From Cupriavidus basilensis OR16 (lineage in GTDB: Bacteria; Pseudomonadota; Gammaproteobacteria; Burkholderiales; Burkholderiaceae), in NCBI RefSeq assembly GCF_000243095.1, contig NZ_AHJE01000016.1, positions 129,370 to 193,369 on the forward strand: DNA of 64,000 nucleotides, written 5' to 3'. Shown here in pieces: positions 55,502-63,723 of this stretch. Every line of letters begins with the position of its first letter. The first letter of the stretch is position 1. The notes under the pieces are model-generated. The model saw only the letters and a program-made list of their open reading frames with translations, searched no databases and had not been told where the DNA came from. The translations under genes and the position numbers were made by a program.

Positions 55502-55716
55502 TGTCTTTGCCGGTTACCGCCGCGCCCGGGCCGCGGCGCGCGATGCGCCTGCGCCCTGCGCGATTGTCTGATACATGCGCCCTGACCCGCCCTCTCGATG
55601 CGAGCGGGACCATGGCAAGCCGACACGATACGGGAAAACGCGAATACCTGCAGGCGGCGGTGGCGCCCGCGGATAGGCAAATCACGGCTAGAACGGTGCC
55701 TGGAGATGCACCGGCA

Positions 55717-56070
55717 CTACGCTGCCGACCACACCGCCAGTTCGTAGCCATCCGGGTCCCGGAAGTGAAAACGCCGCCCGCCCGGGAACGAGAAAACCGC
55801 CCGGACCACGGTGCCGCCGGCTGCCTCCACGCCCCGCTGCGCCTGTGCCAGGTCATCCGCATACAGGATCACGAGCGGCCCGCCAGGGCGGATCGCTTCG
55901 CCCGTGGTGAAGCCACCGGTCAGCCGGCCATCGCTGAACTCGCAGTAAGCGGGGCCATAATCGGTGAAGGTCCAGCCGAAGGCGGCGCCATAAAATGCCT
56001 TGCTACGCGCGATGTCGCTGACGTTGAACTCGATGTTGTCGATCTGCCGGTCCTGGCCTCTGGTGCCCAT
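55717..56070 (-). CDS. VOC (glyoxalase/bleomycin-resistance fold) protein
   Basis: This 117-residue protein has two beta-alpha-beta-beta-beta modules: IDNIEFNVSDIARSKAFYGA, FGWTFTDYGPAYCEFSDG, and in the second half FRDPDGYELAVWS with the metal-ligand glutamate. It is one domain, likely a dimer. The substrate is unknown. It is a single gene, and the 215 bases between it and the MFS start hold no gene. Confidence 0.85.
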   Translation of the reverse strand: MGTRGQDRQIDNIEFNVSDIARSKAFYGAAFGWTFTDYGPAYCEFSDGRLTGGFTTGEAIRPGGPLVILYADDLAQAQRGVEAAGGTVVRAVFSFPGGRRFHFRDPDGYELAVWSAA

Positions 56071-56406
56071 GGCGAACTCCCTGGTGATGGATGAGAAACC
56101 GCATTTTCACCCGGATGCCGCGGCAAAGCTTGAACAGAAGGGCCACTCAATCCCCTGGCGCGCGCGACTGGCGCAGCAGGGCCAGCTGGCAAGGCGCTGG
56201 TCCGCACGCACTGGAAATGCGGCCGGAGCTCAGGCCGGGGCTGGGTTTCGCCGTAGCGCCCGACGGTGCCGGCGAGCGCGGGAGCGTCCAGCGCATTCCG
56301 CGAATCTGGCTGTTGCATTACTCTGTAGGTAGGTTCCCGAAGACGTTTTCGACGCTCGGGCATCGCGCCGGGATTGGCATCGCCCGATCCGCCCAAGGAG
56401 AAACGC
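56071..56406. other. Intergenic spacer without recognisable gene
   Basis: These 336 bases separate the VOC gene from the metallophosphoesterase gene. Several overlapping open frames exist on both strands, but none shows a domain, a ribosome binding site or hydrophobic signal. It contains the promoters of the two divergent genes; an AT-rich patch near 56318-56350 (CTCTGTAGGTAGG...) is the most promoter-like part. Confidence 0.5.
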
Positions 56407-57168
56407 ATGAAAATTGGTTTGGTTTCGGACCTGCACCTTTCGGTCTATCCGATGGACTTTCCGACTCCCGATGTCGACGTGATGATACTGGCCGGCGACA
56501 TCTGGCGCCCGCGGGAAGCCATGGCATGGGCCGCGGGCGCCAGCCTGCCAACCCTGTACGTGGCAGGCAACCACGAGTTCTACGGCAGCGACCTGGCCAC
56601 CACCATGGACGCCCTGCGCGCCGGCGCGGCCGGCACGCGGGTGCAAGTGCTGGAGCGCTCGGAATGGCATTACCGCGGCGTGCGCTTCCTCGGTTGCACG
56701 CTGTGGTCCGACTACCGCTTGTTCTCCTCCCCGCAGCAGCGCGAAGACGGCCTGCGAGATGCCCAGTTGCTGATGCGCGACTTCTCCCGCATCCGCGTTG
56801 CACCGGATTTCGAGGAGCGCTTCACGCCCGCCACGTCGCAGGCGCTGTTCGCGGATTCGGTAGCCTGGCTGGCCGAGCGGTTCCACGCGCCCCACGACGG
56901 CCAGACCGTCGTCATCACGCACTTCGCGCCGTCACCGCTGAGCATCAGCCCCAAGTTCGCCGGCTCGCACCTGAACGCCAGCTTCGTCTCCGACCTGCGC
57001 CAGGAAATCTCGGCATGGCAGCCCGCCCTCTGGGTGCATGGCCACACCCATGACAGCTTCGACTATCAACTGGGCGCCACCCGCGTGGTGTGCAACCCGC
57101 GCGGCTACGCACGTGAAGGCAAGCTCGAAAACCCGCGCTTCAACCCTAACCTTGTCATCGAACTGTAA
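56407..57168 (+). CDS. Calcineurin-like metallophosphoesterase
   Basis: This 253-residue protein starts at ATG 56407 with AAGGAG upstream. All metal-binding motifs are visible: GLVSDLHLS (D-X-H), MILAGDIW (GD), YVAGNHEFYG (GNHE), VVITHFAPSP (H) and WVHGHTHDSFD (GHxH). This is a binuclear metal phosphodiesterase or phosphatase of the cytoplasmic YmdB/Icc-like group. No substrate can be assigned. The frame is intact. Confidence 0.92.
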   Translation: MKIGLVSDLHLSVYPMDFPTPDVDVMILAGDIWRPREAMAWAAGASLPTLYVAGNHEFYGSDLATTMDALRAGAAGTRVQVLERSEWHYRGVRFLGCTLWSDYRLFSSPQQREDGLRDAQLLMRDFSRIRVAPDFEERFTPATSQALFADSVAWLAERFHAPHDGQTVVITHFAPSPLSISPKFAGSHLNASFVSDLRQEISAWQPALWVHGHTHDSFDYQLGATRVVCNPRGYAREGKLENPRFNPNLVIEL

Positions 57169-57448
57169 TACCACGCCGGCCGGGGCCGCACCGAAGTTCG
57201 TGGCGCGAACACCGGCGTGATGCGCACCGGACAAGCTACCTGGGATTTTCCCTTGGTTTGAGATGCCCAACGCACTGTCAGACCTTTCGGCCCGCAGGGG
57301 CACTACGCCACGGCGGAAGTTGTCTGCTAATGTCTGCTCCGCAGGAAATCAAGGCAGGCGACGCCCGCCGCATCTCCTGCGCCGCCCGGGCCGGTCAAGC
57401 ACCGGCCCCCTGGTCTGGCGGCAAGCTCGAAAGACAGGAGACAAAACA

Positions 57449-58024
57449 ATGCAGCCTAAGGCTCTCGAACCGACGGAATCCGTAGTTCTTGCCTTGCTGG
57501 ACAGCGTACGCGAATGGCAGCGCGTACTCGACCAGACGCTTTCCGACGCTGGTCTCGACTACCCGAAATGGATCTTGCTGCGCGCTATCCGCCAGCAGGA
57601 ATTCGTTCGCCATGAGCCCTACCTGGGTCCGATGCTGATTTCCGCGACGCAGTCGGAGAGCCTGCTGGACACCTTGCACGCCGGCGACTGGATCGCATAC
57701 GATCCTGCCGGCCAGCCATTCATTCCGGTCGAAGCCGAACCTCGGGTAGACCGTGTCTGGAAAGGGTTGAAGGCACTCCACTCCGTCTCGGTGGCCCCCT
57801 TCAGCGCTGAGGAACGCAGCGCGCTTACCGCCTCGCTCAGGCGCATGAAGGACACGTTGCGCGACCACAGCTTGCGGCTCGGGCGCCAGGCGGAACGCCG
57901 GGTCGAACCGACGCACGAAGGCGCCACCGCAAGCTCGCCCTCTCTCGCTTCCCCCCACCAAACAACGGCGACGCTTCGATGCGCTCAAGCATGCCGCGTG
58001 CCGCGCGGGTCGGTGGCCGGTTAG
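57449..58024 (+). CDS. MarR-like winged-helix regulator with atypical C-terminus
   Basis: This 191-residue protein starts at ATG 57449, after ACAGGAG. Residues 1-145 have MarR-like organisation: VVLALLDSVREWQRVLDQTL, the HTH region around residues 45-75 (ISATQSESLLDTLHAGDWIA), a wing (FIPVEAEPRVDRVWKGLKAL) and the closing helix. After about residue 155 (ERRVEPTHEG) the sequence becomes Ser/Ala/Pro-rich and is antisense to a LysR remnant, so the original stop was probably lost at a rearrangement joint. Targets are unknown. Confidence 0.7.
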   Translation: MQPKALEPTESVVLALLDSVREWQRVLDQTLSDAGLDYPKWILLRAIRQQEFVRHEPYLGPMLISATQSESLLDTLHAGDWIAYDPAGQPFIPVEAEPRVDRVWKGLKALHSVSVAPFSAEERSALTASLRRMKDTLRDHSLRLGRQAERRVEPTHEGATASSPSLASPHQTTATLRCAQACRVPRGSVAG

Positions 58025-58239
58025 CCCTGACGATCAGGCGCGGCTGCGCAGCCTCGAAGATGGGGTTGGTGGTGCGCAGCGCCACCAACTCGCCCCTGGC
58101 GACTTCCTTCACCACGGAGTTCGAGGAGGTGAAGGTCAGGCCAAGGCGACACTCGACATAGCGCTTGAGCGTGAGGATGGAATTGGCGACGAAGCTGGGC
58201 GTGAGAACGATGTTCTCGGAGAGCTCGGCCATCTGGATC
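57837..58239 (-). pseudogene. LysR-family regulator, C-terminal remnant
   Basis: The reverse strand from 58239 encodes the last part of a LysR effector domain: PIQMAELSENIVLTPSFVAN, ILTLKRYVECRLGLTFTSS, EVARGELVALRTTNPIFEAA, PRLIVRANRPP and MLERIEASPLF. No HTH is found upstream, because an IS6-type sequence begins exactly where the LysR homology ends. It overlaps the MarR-like gene on the other strand at its 3' end. Confidence 0.72.
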
Positions 58240-58480
58240 GGCTCTGTCACGTTGACGTAGCTGACGTAGCGGTCGCGTAAGCTGACGCGATGACGAGAAC
58301 GAAATCGCTCTATCACGGCCACCAGTTCCCGGCGGCGGTCATTAGCCAAGCGGTGCGCTGATATTTTCGCTTCAACCTGAGCCTGCGCGACATCGAGGAA
58401 CTGCTGTTTGAGCGCGCCGTGGTCGTGACCTACGAGACCATTCGCCACTGGTGTCACAAGTTTGGCGCCGGCTATGAAAG
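58240..58480 (+). mobile_element. IS6-family insertion sequence remnant (left end and transposase 5' part)
   Basis: GGCTCTGTCACGTTGACG at 58240 resembles the terminal inverted repeat of IS6-family elements. The transposase starts at ATG 58290 (LYHGHQFPAAVISQAVR ... YFRFNLSLRDIEELLFER, VVVTYETIRHWCHKFGAGY) and breaks off near 58478 before the DDE catalytic domain. A TGA at 58359-58361 replaces the tryptophan expected in VR-W-YFRF. No right end is found, so the element is dead. It interrupts the LysR gene to its left. Confidence 0.75.
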
Positions 58481-58493
58481 CACGGTACCCACC

Positions 58494-58558
58494 GAAATCG
58501 CAGACAGTGCCTGCGATTTCCGAACGCTGGGCAATTTCGCAGACGCTGTCAGCGAAAT
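58494..58558. repeat. Two adjacent inverted repeats sharing a core
   Basis: GAAATCGCAG (58494) pairs with CTGCGATTTC (58511-58520), a perfect 10-bp palindrome arm. ATTTCGC (58534) pairs with GCGAAAT (58552-58558). Both contain CGCAGAC. They begin where the IS6 remnant ends. They could be ends of another mobile element or a structured RNA. From here to the Fur box (58829) I recognise no gene. Confidence 0.6.
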
Positions 58559-58828
58559 CCGCTCAGGGGGCCACGCCAGGTAAAAGGAACGCATCTGCTC
58601 CAAGTTGCGCTCGGAAAATCCTCGCCCGAATCGGGTGGACAAGTCGGCAGACAGCCGCTCGAAGTACCTTTCCCGCTATCGCCTCCACGGCACCTGGGAC
58701 CGCCTTCCGCGGCCCCTCCCTCCTCGGCCCCTCCTGGCCGCGCCATTGCCCGCTTTGCACGCCATTCATCCGTCAAGAAAACCCCCACAGCGCGAGAGCG
58801 TCACTTCGCGGCACTTGAGAATTTAAAT

Positions 58829-58847
58829 ACTAATCATTATCATTTGC
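58829..58847. promoter_or_regulatory. Fur box before siderophore-uptake operon
   Basis: ACTAATCATTATCATTTGC matches the palindromic 19-bp Fur consensus at 14 positions by my count, within an AT-rich island that is rare in this window. It is 25 bases before the first gene of the uptake operon, where a bound Fur-iron complex would block transcription. Confidence 0.82.
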
Positions 58848-58871
58848 TTTTAGGAATTTTCGGAACCTGTC

Positions 58872-59171
58872 ATGCAAGTGCTCGCCGCGCTGCTGGGACT
58901 GGGCGGCGCGGGGTGCCTCTATCTCGCGTCACCCAACCAGCGCCTACTGCCATCCGTTGCAACCACACAAGCGCCCGGCCGCGGCACGCGTCTGTGCTGT
59001 GCTGCGACGCTTGCTGTCGCCATCTCCGGGTGGGCCTGGAGCACGACGCAAGGCTGGCCCTCGGCCATCGCGGCCACGCTTGCCACCGTTGGCACCGGTC
59101 TGTCGCTGTGGCCATTCATGGGTGCGTGGCTCGATGCCCGACGCCAGCGCCGCGCGAAGGCCTCCCGATGA
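58872..59171 (+). CDS. DUF3325-like small membrane protein
   Basis: This 99-residue protein has three hydrophobic segments (VLAALLGLGGAGCLYLA, LCCAATLAVAISGWAWS, IAATLATVGTGLSLWPF) and a basic C-terminus (DARRQRRAKASR). This size, the SPNQRLL sequence near residue 20 and the position before DUF3649, PepSY and a siderophore receptor fit the DUF3325 family of iron-uptake operons. Function in this group is not known. The stop overlaps the next start (ATGA at 59168). Confidence 0.7.
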   Translation: MQVLAALLGLGGAGCLYLASPNQRLLPSVATTQAPGRGTRLCCAATLAVAISGWAWSTTQGWPSAIAATLATVGTGLSLWPFMGAWLDARRQRRAKASR

Positions 59172-59479
59172 GGGCGGCCACATCGCGCGTGCCGCGAAAA
59201 CCTCAGTCGGGCATGGGCACCAAATGGCTGGCCGGCTCGCTGCTCGGCTTTCCGCTGGCCGTGGCGCTGTGCGCGCTGGCCGTGATAGGGCTGCCAGGCG
59301 GCTGGCAGAGCGGCGCCGTCGGCGCGTTGCTTGCCTGCTTGCCACTGTGGGTAGCGATCATCAGCGCCGCGCTGCTCTTTCGCAGCAGCCGCGCGGCCTG
59401 GTTCTGGCTGGCCGTCGCCAACGTAGCGGCATACGCAGCGCTCTGGGCCTGGCGCCTGCTGGCGGCGGGCACGGCATGA
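59168..59479 (+). CDS. DUF3649-like iron-uptake-associated membrane protein
   Basis: This is a 103-residue protein with three hydrophobic segments (WLAGSLLGFPLAVALCALAV, VGALLACLPLWVAIISAALL, WFWLAVANVAAYAALWAW). It starts at ATG 59168 overlapping the previous stop. Length, topology and operon place match DUF3649. It may help the PepSY protein in handling ferric siderophore at the inner membrane, which is inference from context. Confidence 0.68.
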   Translation: MRAATSRVPRKPQSGMGTKWLAGSLLGFPLAVALCALAVIGLPGGWQSGAVGALLACLPLWVAIISAALLFRSSRAAWFWLAVANVAAYAALWAWRLLAAGTA

Positions 59480-59501
59480 AACGGCACACCGGGAACTACG
59501 C

Positions 59502-61115
59502 ATGAAAGCCGCCATGCTGCGCCTTTACCGGACGCTTCACACCTGGGTCGGCCTGATGGCTGGCTGAGCCTTGTTCATCGCCTTCTTCGCGGGCGCCATC
59601 ACGGTTTTCCACGAGGAACTGCACACCTGGCAGTCGCCGCACCGCTCAGTAGCCGACCGGCCCCTCTCGCAGGAAGCCGATCCCGCCGCGCTGGACCGCT
59701 TCATGACCGCGCTGGTTACGGCCCACCCCAAAAGCGCCGACAGCGCCTACGTGACGCTGCCGACCGTGCATGAGCCCGAATTCACAGCGTACTGGCAGGA
59801 CAAGGACGGCACGTGGATGACCAGCAGTTCCACCAAGCTCGGAGCCGGCCGGAATTCGCCGGAGGACACCGCGCTCGACGCCATCCAGGGCGAACTGGCC
59901 GCGTTCCTCAACAGCCTGCACTACTCACTGGGGGTGCCGGTGGCCGGCAACTACTTCATGGGCGTCATCTCCGTGCTCTACGGCCTGGCGCTGGTGTCCG
60001 GCGTGCTGCTGCACTTGCCGCGCCTGAAGGCGGACCTGTTCGCGGTGCGGCACGGCCGCAACCTCAAGCGGTTCTGGATGGACGCCCACAACGTGGTGGG
60101 CCTGTTCAGCCTGCCGTTCCACCTGGTCTTCGCCATCACCGGCGCGTTGCTGTGCCTGGCGATGGTACTGGTCATGGTATTCAACGTGCTCGCGTTTGAT
60201 GGCAAGCTGTTCGAGGCGCTGCCGCGCCTGACCACCGCCTCGCCGGAACTGAAGGCCGCGGGCCAGCCGGCGCAGATGCTGCCGGCGGCCACGCTGATGT
60301 CGGCGGCACGCGCGAGCGCTGGCGAGCGTTTCACCCCCCTGTCAATCCGCTACCAGCACTACGGCGACGCCAACGCACTGGTCGAGATCCGCGGCGACAC
60401 CACGCGCGCGCTCGGCAACTACGGCTCGGTCTCGGTCCATGCCGCCGCCGCCCGGGCCGACAGCGGCAACGTGCTGGCCGACCAGACTCCGCAGGGGCGC
60501 GACGCCAACCACGCCATCTACAGCGCGATTTACGCGCTACATTTCGGCACCTATGGCGACCTGGCGGTGCGCCTGGTCTACCTGCTGGCCGGCCTGGCCG
60601 GCGCATTCCTGTTCTATTCCGGCAACGTGCTGTGGATCGAGTCGCGCCGCAAGACGCACCAGCAAGCGCAGCCGCGCGTGCACCGGCTGCTGGCGCAGGC
60701 AACCGTGGGCGTGTGCATAGGCTGCTGCATCGGCGTGGCCGCTGCGTTCTGCGGCGCGCTGATCTGGCCTGAGCACACAGCTGGCTGGCACTACTTCCCG
60801 GCGTTCTTCGCCGCCGTGGCATGGGCGCTACTGCGCCCGCCCGCGCGCGCCGCCACCGAGTTGCTGACGGTCGCCGCCATCGGCGCGCTGCTGGTGCCGG
60901 TGGTCAATGCGGCGGTCACGGGTGACTACCTGTGGACCGCAGCTCTGGCGGGCCACTGGGCCGTGGCCAGCTTCGATTTCGGTGCGCTGACGCTGGCCTG
61001 CGGCTTTGCGGCGCTGGCCCTGGTCACGTGCCGCCGGGCCCGCAATGGGCCGCGGCACTCGGTGTGGGCGCTGCCGGCACGCGGCGATCCCGCGCCCAAC
61101 AAGGTACCGGCCTGA
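59502..61115 (+). pseudogene. PepSY-associated TM protein (siderophore-iron reductase type) with in-frame TGA at codon 22
   Basis: From ATG 59502 the frame reads KAAMLRLYRTLHTWVGLMAG, then TGA at 59565-59567 where tryptophan is expected, then ALFIAFFAGAITVFHEELHT and on without interruption to 61115. The complete protein would have 537 residues, four or more membrane helices and two PepSY-type periplasmic regions. His residues (LHTW, HEELH, FWMDAHNVVG) are typical for heme- or iron-binding. Such proteins reduce siderophore iron in the periplasm. If the TGA is real, translation might restart at TTG 59571 without the first helix. One base (TGG to TGA) would explain it. Confidence 0.8.
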
Positions 61116-61229
61116 GTGGCCGAACCATCCTGAGCGCGGCTCCGGCCGCGTTCCCAAGCGATTCGTCGCACCCCTCGGGGCCTGCTGCCGCGCCGGTCCT
61201 ACCTTAACGTTTCCCAGGAATCTTCTCCC

Positions 61230-63404
61230 ATGTCCTCCCTCCGCCCTTCGCAATGGCGCGCCGCTGCACGCGCGCCTGCACTTCGTCTCTCGCCGATTGC
61301 GAGCGCCGTACTGGGCCTGACATTGGCCTTGGCCGCGCTACCGGCACTGGCCCAAGCCCAGGCCAGCGCGAGCGCTGACACTACACTGCCGACCGCCACC
61401 GTCACCGCGACGCGCAGCACGGAGCCGCCCAAGGTGGAACGCGTGAGCGGCGGGGCGCTGGGCGACCGCAAGCCGGTCGACACGCCGTTCTCGGTAGTCG
61501 GGGTCACCAGCGAGGAGCTCCAGGACCGCATGGCGCTGACCGCCAACGATGTCTTCAAGTACGACCCGTCGGTATCCATCCTTGGCGACAACACGCGCAC
61601 CGAGAACTCGTACTTCGCCGTGCGCGGCATGCGCGTCGACCAGCTCAACGGCACCAAGGTCGATGGCCAGAACTTCGTCAACTGGGACACCGACATCCCG
61701 CTCGAGCCGTTCGAACAGGTGGAACTGCTGAAGGGACTTTCCGGATTCATGTACGGCTTCGGTTCGCCGGGCGGCATCATCAACTACGTGGTCAAGCGTC
61801 CAACCGACACCCCCTATCGCCAGTTCACGTTCGGCTACCAGGCCAACAACATCTGGAGCGAGAAGCTGGATCTTGGCGGGCGCTTCGGCGTGGATGACCG
61901 GTTCGGCTACCGCATCAACGCGGTCAACGAGGATGGCAATTCGGTCGACCCGAACGTCCACGTGCGGCGCCAGGTGTTCTCGCTGGCCACGGACTTTCGC
62001 ATCACACCGGACCTGACGTGGTCGGCCGACGTCATGCACTGGAAGCGCAAGACCAGCGGCGCGATCTTCGGCATGTCGTTTGCCTCCGACGTGTCCGTGC
62101 CAAGCGCCAGCAAAGTGGCGCGCAACCTGGCCCAGCCGTTCTCGACCCACGAAACCGACATGACGACGGTCGGCACCGGCCTCGACTACCGCATCAACGA
62201 CGCCTGGAAGGCCAGCTTCAAATACCGTTTCGTGCGTCAGAACCGCCTGAACGCGGACAGCTTCCTGTTTGTCGAGGACGCGGCGGGCAACTTCTCCGAC
62301 ACGCAATACAAGTGGAAGACGGCCTACTACTACCAGGCCTACGATGCCATGGTGCAAGGCAAGTTCGACACCGGCGGCATCAAGCATGAAGTGGTGGCCG
62401 GCGTCGGCTACCAGACGCAGGTGCGCGAACTGGACTCCGGCATCGGCGGCAACGGGATCTACCTGGGCCAGAACAATCTGTACAACCCCGTGCTGCTGCC
62501 CGAGCAGCCGGGCGTAGGCACTGGCTACATGCCCTACCGCGACTACAAGATCACGCAGAAGTCGCTCTACCTGAGCGACACCATCCAGTTCACCCAGCGC
62601 TTCTCGGTCCTGGCCGGCCTGCGCTACACGGACTTCGACCAGAGCAACTATGATCCCTCGGCACAGACCACGTCGCGGTACAAGGCCAGCCCGGTCTCGC
62701 CAACCGTGGCGCTGATGTACAAGACGGATGACTTCTCTACCGTGTACTTCAGCTATGTGCAGGCGCTCGAGCAAGGCGGTTCGGCGAGCATCACCAACGC
62801 CAACTACCCGCAGGTCTACGGCCCGCTCAAGAGCAAGCAGTACGAACTGGGCTTCAAGACCGATCGCAGCGGCTGGGGCGCCAACGTGGCCCTGTTCCGC
62901 GTGGACCGCGGCTACGAGTACACGAACACGTCGAACGTGTTCGTGCAGGACGGCACGCAGCGCTTCACCGGTCTCGACACCAGCGGCTGGGTGCGCTTCG
63001 CGCGCGATTTCCGCTTGCTGGGCGGCGTGATGTGGCTCAACGCCAAGGCGACCGGCGTCGACGATCCGGCCATCAACGGCAATCGCGTGTTCGCCACGCC
63101 GCAGTACATCGCCACTGCACGCATCGAGTACGACAGCCCGTTCCTGCGCGGCCTGACGCTGTCTGCGGGCGCCAAGATCACCGGCGACATGTACGTGAAC
63201 TCGGCCAACACGCAGAAGGTGCCTTCGTACACCACGATGGACCTCGGCGCCCGCTACCTGACGAAGGTTGCCGGCAAGGCCGTCACGCTGCGCGCCGCCG
63301 TCACCAACCTGACGGACAAGCGCTTCTGGACGACCACTTACGACGGCTTTGTGTTGCCAGGCGCATCGCGCACGTTCCTGGCCAACGCGAGCGTGCAGTT
63401 CTGA
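61230..63404 (+). CDS. TonB-dependent ferric-siderophore receptor
   Basis: This intact 724-residue outer-membrane receptor has a signal peptide (LGLTLALAALPALAQAQA), TonB-box-like TATVTATRS, and a plug with DTPFSVVGVTSEELQDRMAL, YFAVRGMRVDQLNGTKVDGQ and VELLKGLSGFMYGFGSPGGI. A 22-strand barrel ends in the required terminal Phe (FLANASVQF). The plug arrangement is that of TonB-siderophore receptors for catecholate or hydroxamate chelates. It is the fourth gene of the Fur-box operon, 114 bases after the PepSY gene, and would supply that protein with ferric siderophore. The ligand is unknown. Confidence 0.93.
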   Translation: MSSLRPSQWRAAARAPALRLSPIASAVLGLTLALAALPALAQAQASASADTTLPTATVTATRSTEPPKVERVSGGALGDRKPVDTPFSVVGVTSEELQDRMALTANDVFKYDPSVSILGDNTRTENSYFAVRGMRVDQLNGTKVDGQNFVNWDTDIPLEPFEQVELLKGLSGFMYGFGSPGGIINYVVKRPTDTPYRQFTFGYQANNIWSEKLDLGGRFGVDDRFGYRINAVNEDGNSVDPNVHVRRQVFSLATDFRITPDLTWSADVMHWKRKTSGAIFGMSFASDVSVPSASKVARNLAQPFSTHETDMTTVGTGLDYRINDAWKASFKYRFVRQNRLNADSFLFVEDAAGNFSDTQYKWKTAYYYQAYDAMVQGKFDTGGIKHEVVAGVGYQTQVRELDSGIGGNGIYLGQNNLYNPVLLPEQPGVGTGYMPYRDYKITQKSLYLSDTIQFTQRFSVLAGLRYTDFDQSNYDPSAQTTSRYKASPVSPTVALMYKTDDFSTVYFSYVQALEQGGSASITNANYPQVYGPLKSKQYELGFKTDRSGWGANVALFRVDRGYEYTNTSNVFVQDGTQRFTGLDTSGWVRFARDFRLLGGVMWLNAKATGVDDPAINGNRVFATPQYIATARIEYDSPFLRGLTLSAGAKITGDMYVNSANTQKVPSYTTMDLGARYLTKVAGKAVTLRAAVTNLTDKRFWTTTYDGFVLPGASRTFLANASVQF

Positions 63405-63605
63405 TCTTGCATCGTTTCCTCCCATGAAGAACGACGCATCGAAGATCTTCTGGCCAAAGGCTGCTCGCGCTTGCTCCGGCTCGCTCAGCCATTCGCTGTA
63501 AAGCGTGTACAAGACCGATTCGGTGCTGTAGTTGAGCGCACCGGATTTGCGCTCCCTGCCCTATCGGCACATTCGCCGGCCCAAATGGCCGATCGATGCC
63601 TGAAC

Positions 63606-63648
63606 AAAAAAAGGCGGCGGACGCGCCCAGACGCGCGCCCGCCGCCTT
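63606..63648 (-). terminator. Strong hairpin terminator for the HiPIP gene
   Basis: AAGGCGGCGGACGCGC and GCGCGCCCGCCGCCTT form a long GC stem. On the reverse strand it is followed by a run of seven T residues (AAAAAAA at 63606-63612 on the forward strand), the pattern of an intrinsic terminator. The 200 bases between it and the receptor stop (63405-63605) hold a reverse-strand open frame (LYSEWLSEPEQARAAFGQK) that I cannot assign to a gene. Confidence 0.85.
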
Positions 63649-63673
63649 CACGGCATCAAGCCTCCATCAAGCC

Positions 63674-63723
63674 ATCTTCAGACCTTCTTCAGACCTTCTT
63701 CAGACCTTCTTCAAGCCTTCTTC
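63674..63723. repeat. 11-bp tandem repeat at the 3' end of the HiPIP gene
   Basis: ACCTTCTTCAG is repeated three times, with degenerate copies at both ends (ATCTTCAG, GCCTTCTTCAC). On the reverse strand each unit contains TGA, and the 11-bp period changes frame each time. The gene stop codon at 63711-63713 lies in the first copy. Confidence 0.85.

Noticed and set aside
58560..58820. Overlapping open frames between the palindromes and the Fur box
   Set aside because: All are low-complexity Arg/Pro/Ala shadow frames on both strands without start signals or recognisable domains.
61338..63512. A reverse-strand open frame of 724 codons opposite the TonB receptor
   Set aside because: It is antisense to a clear receptor gene, has His/Arg/Ala-rich composition typical of GC-rich shadow frames, and lacks domains or a ribosome binding site.
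63405..63605. Reverse-strand frame with LYSEWLSEPEQARAAFGQK as a possible gene
   Set aside because: It has no plausible start signal, crosses into the antisense of the receptor gene and could not be linked to any family.
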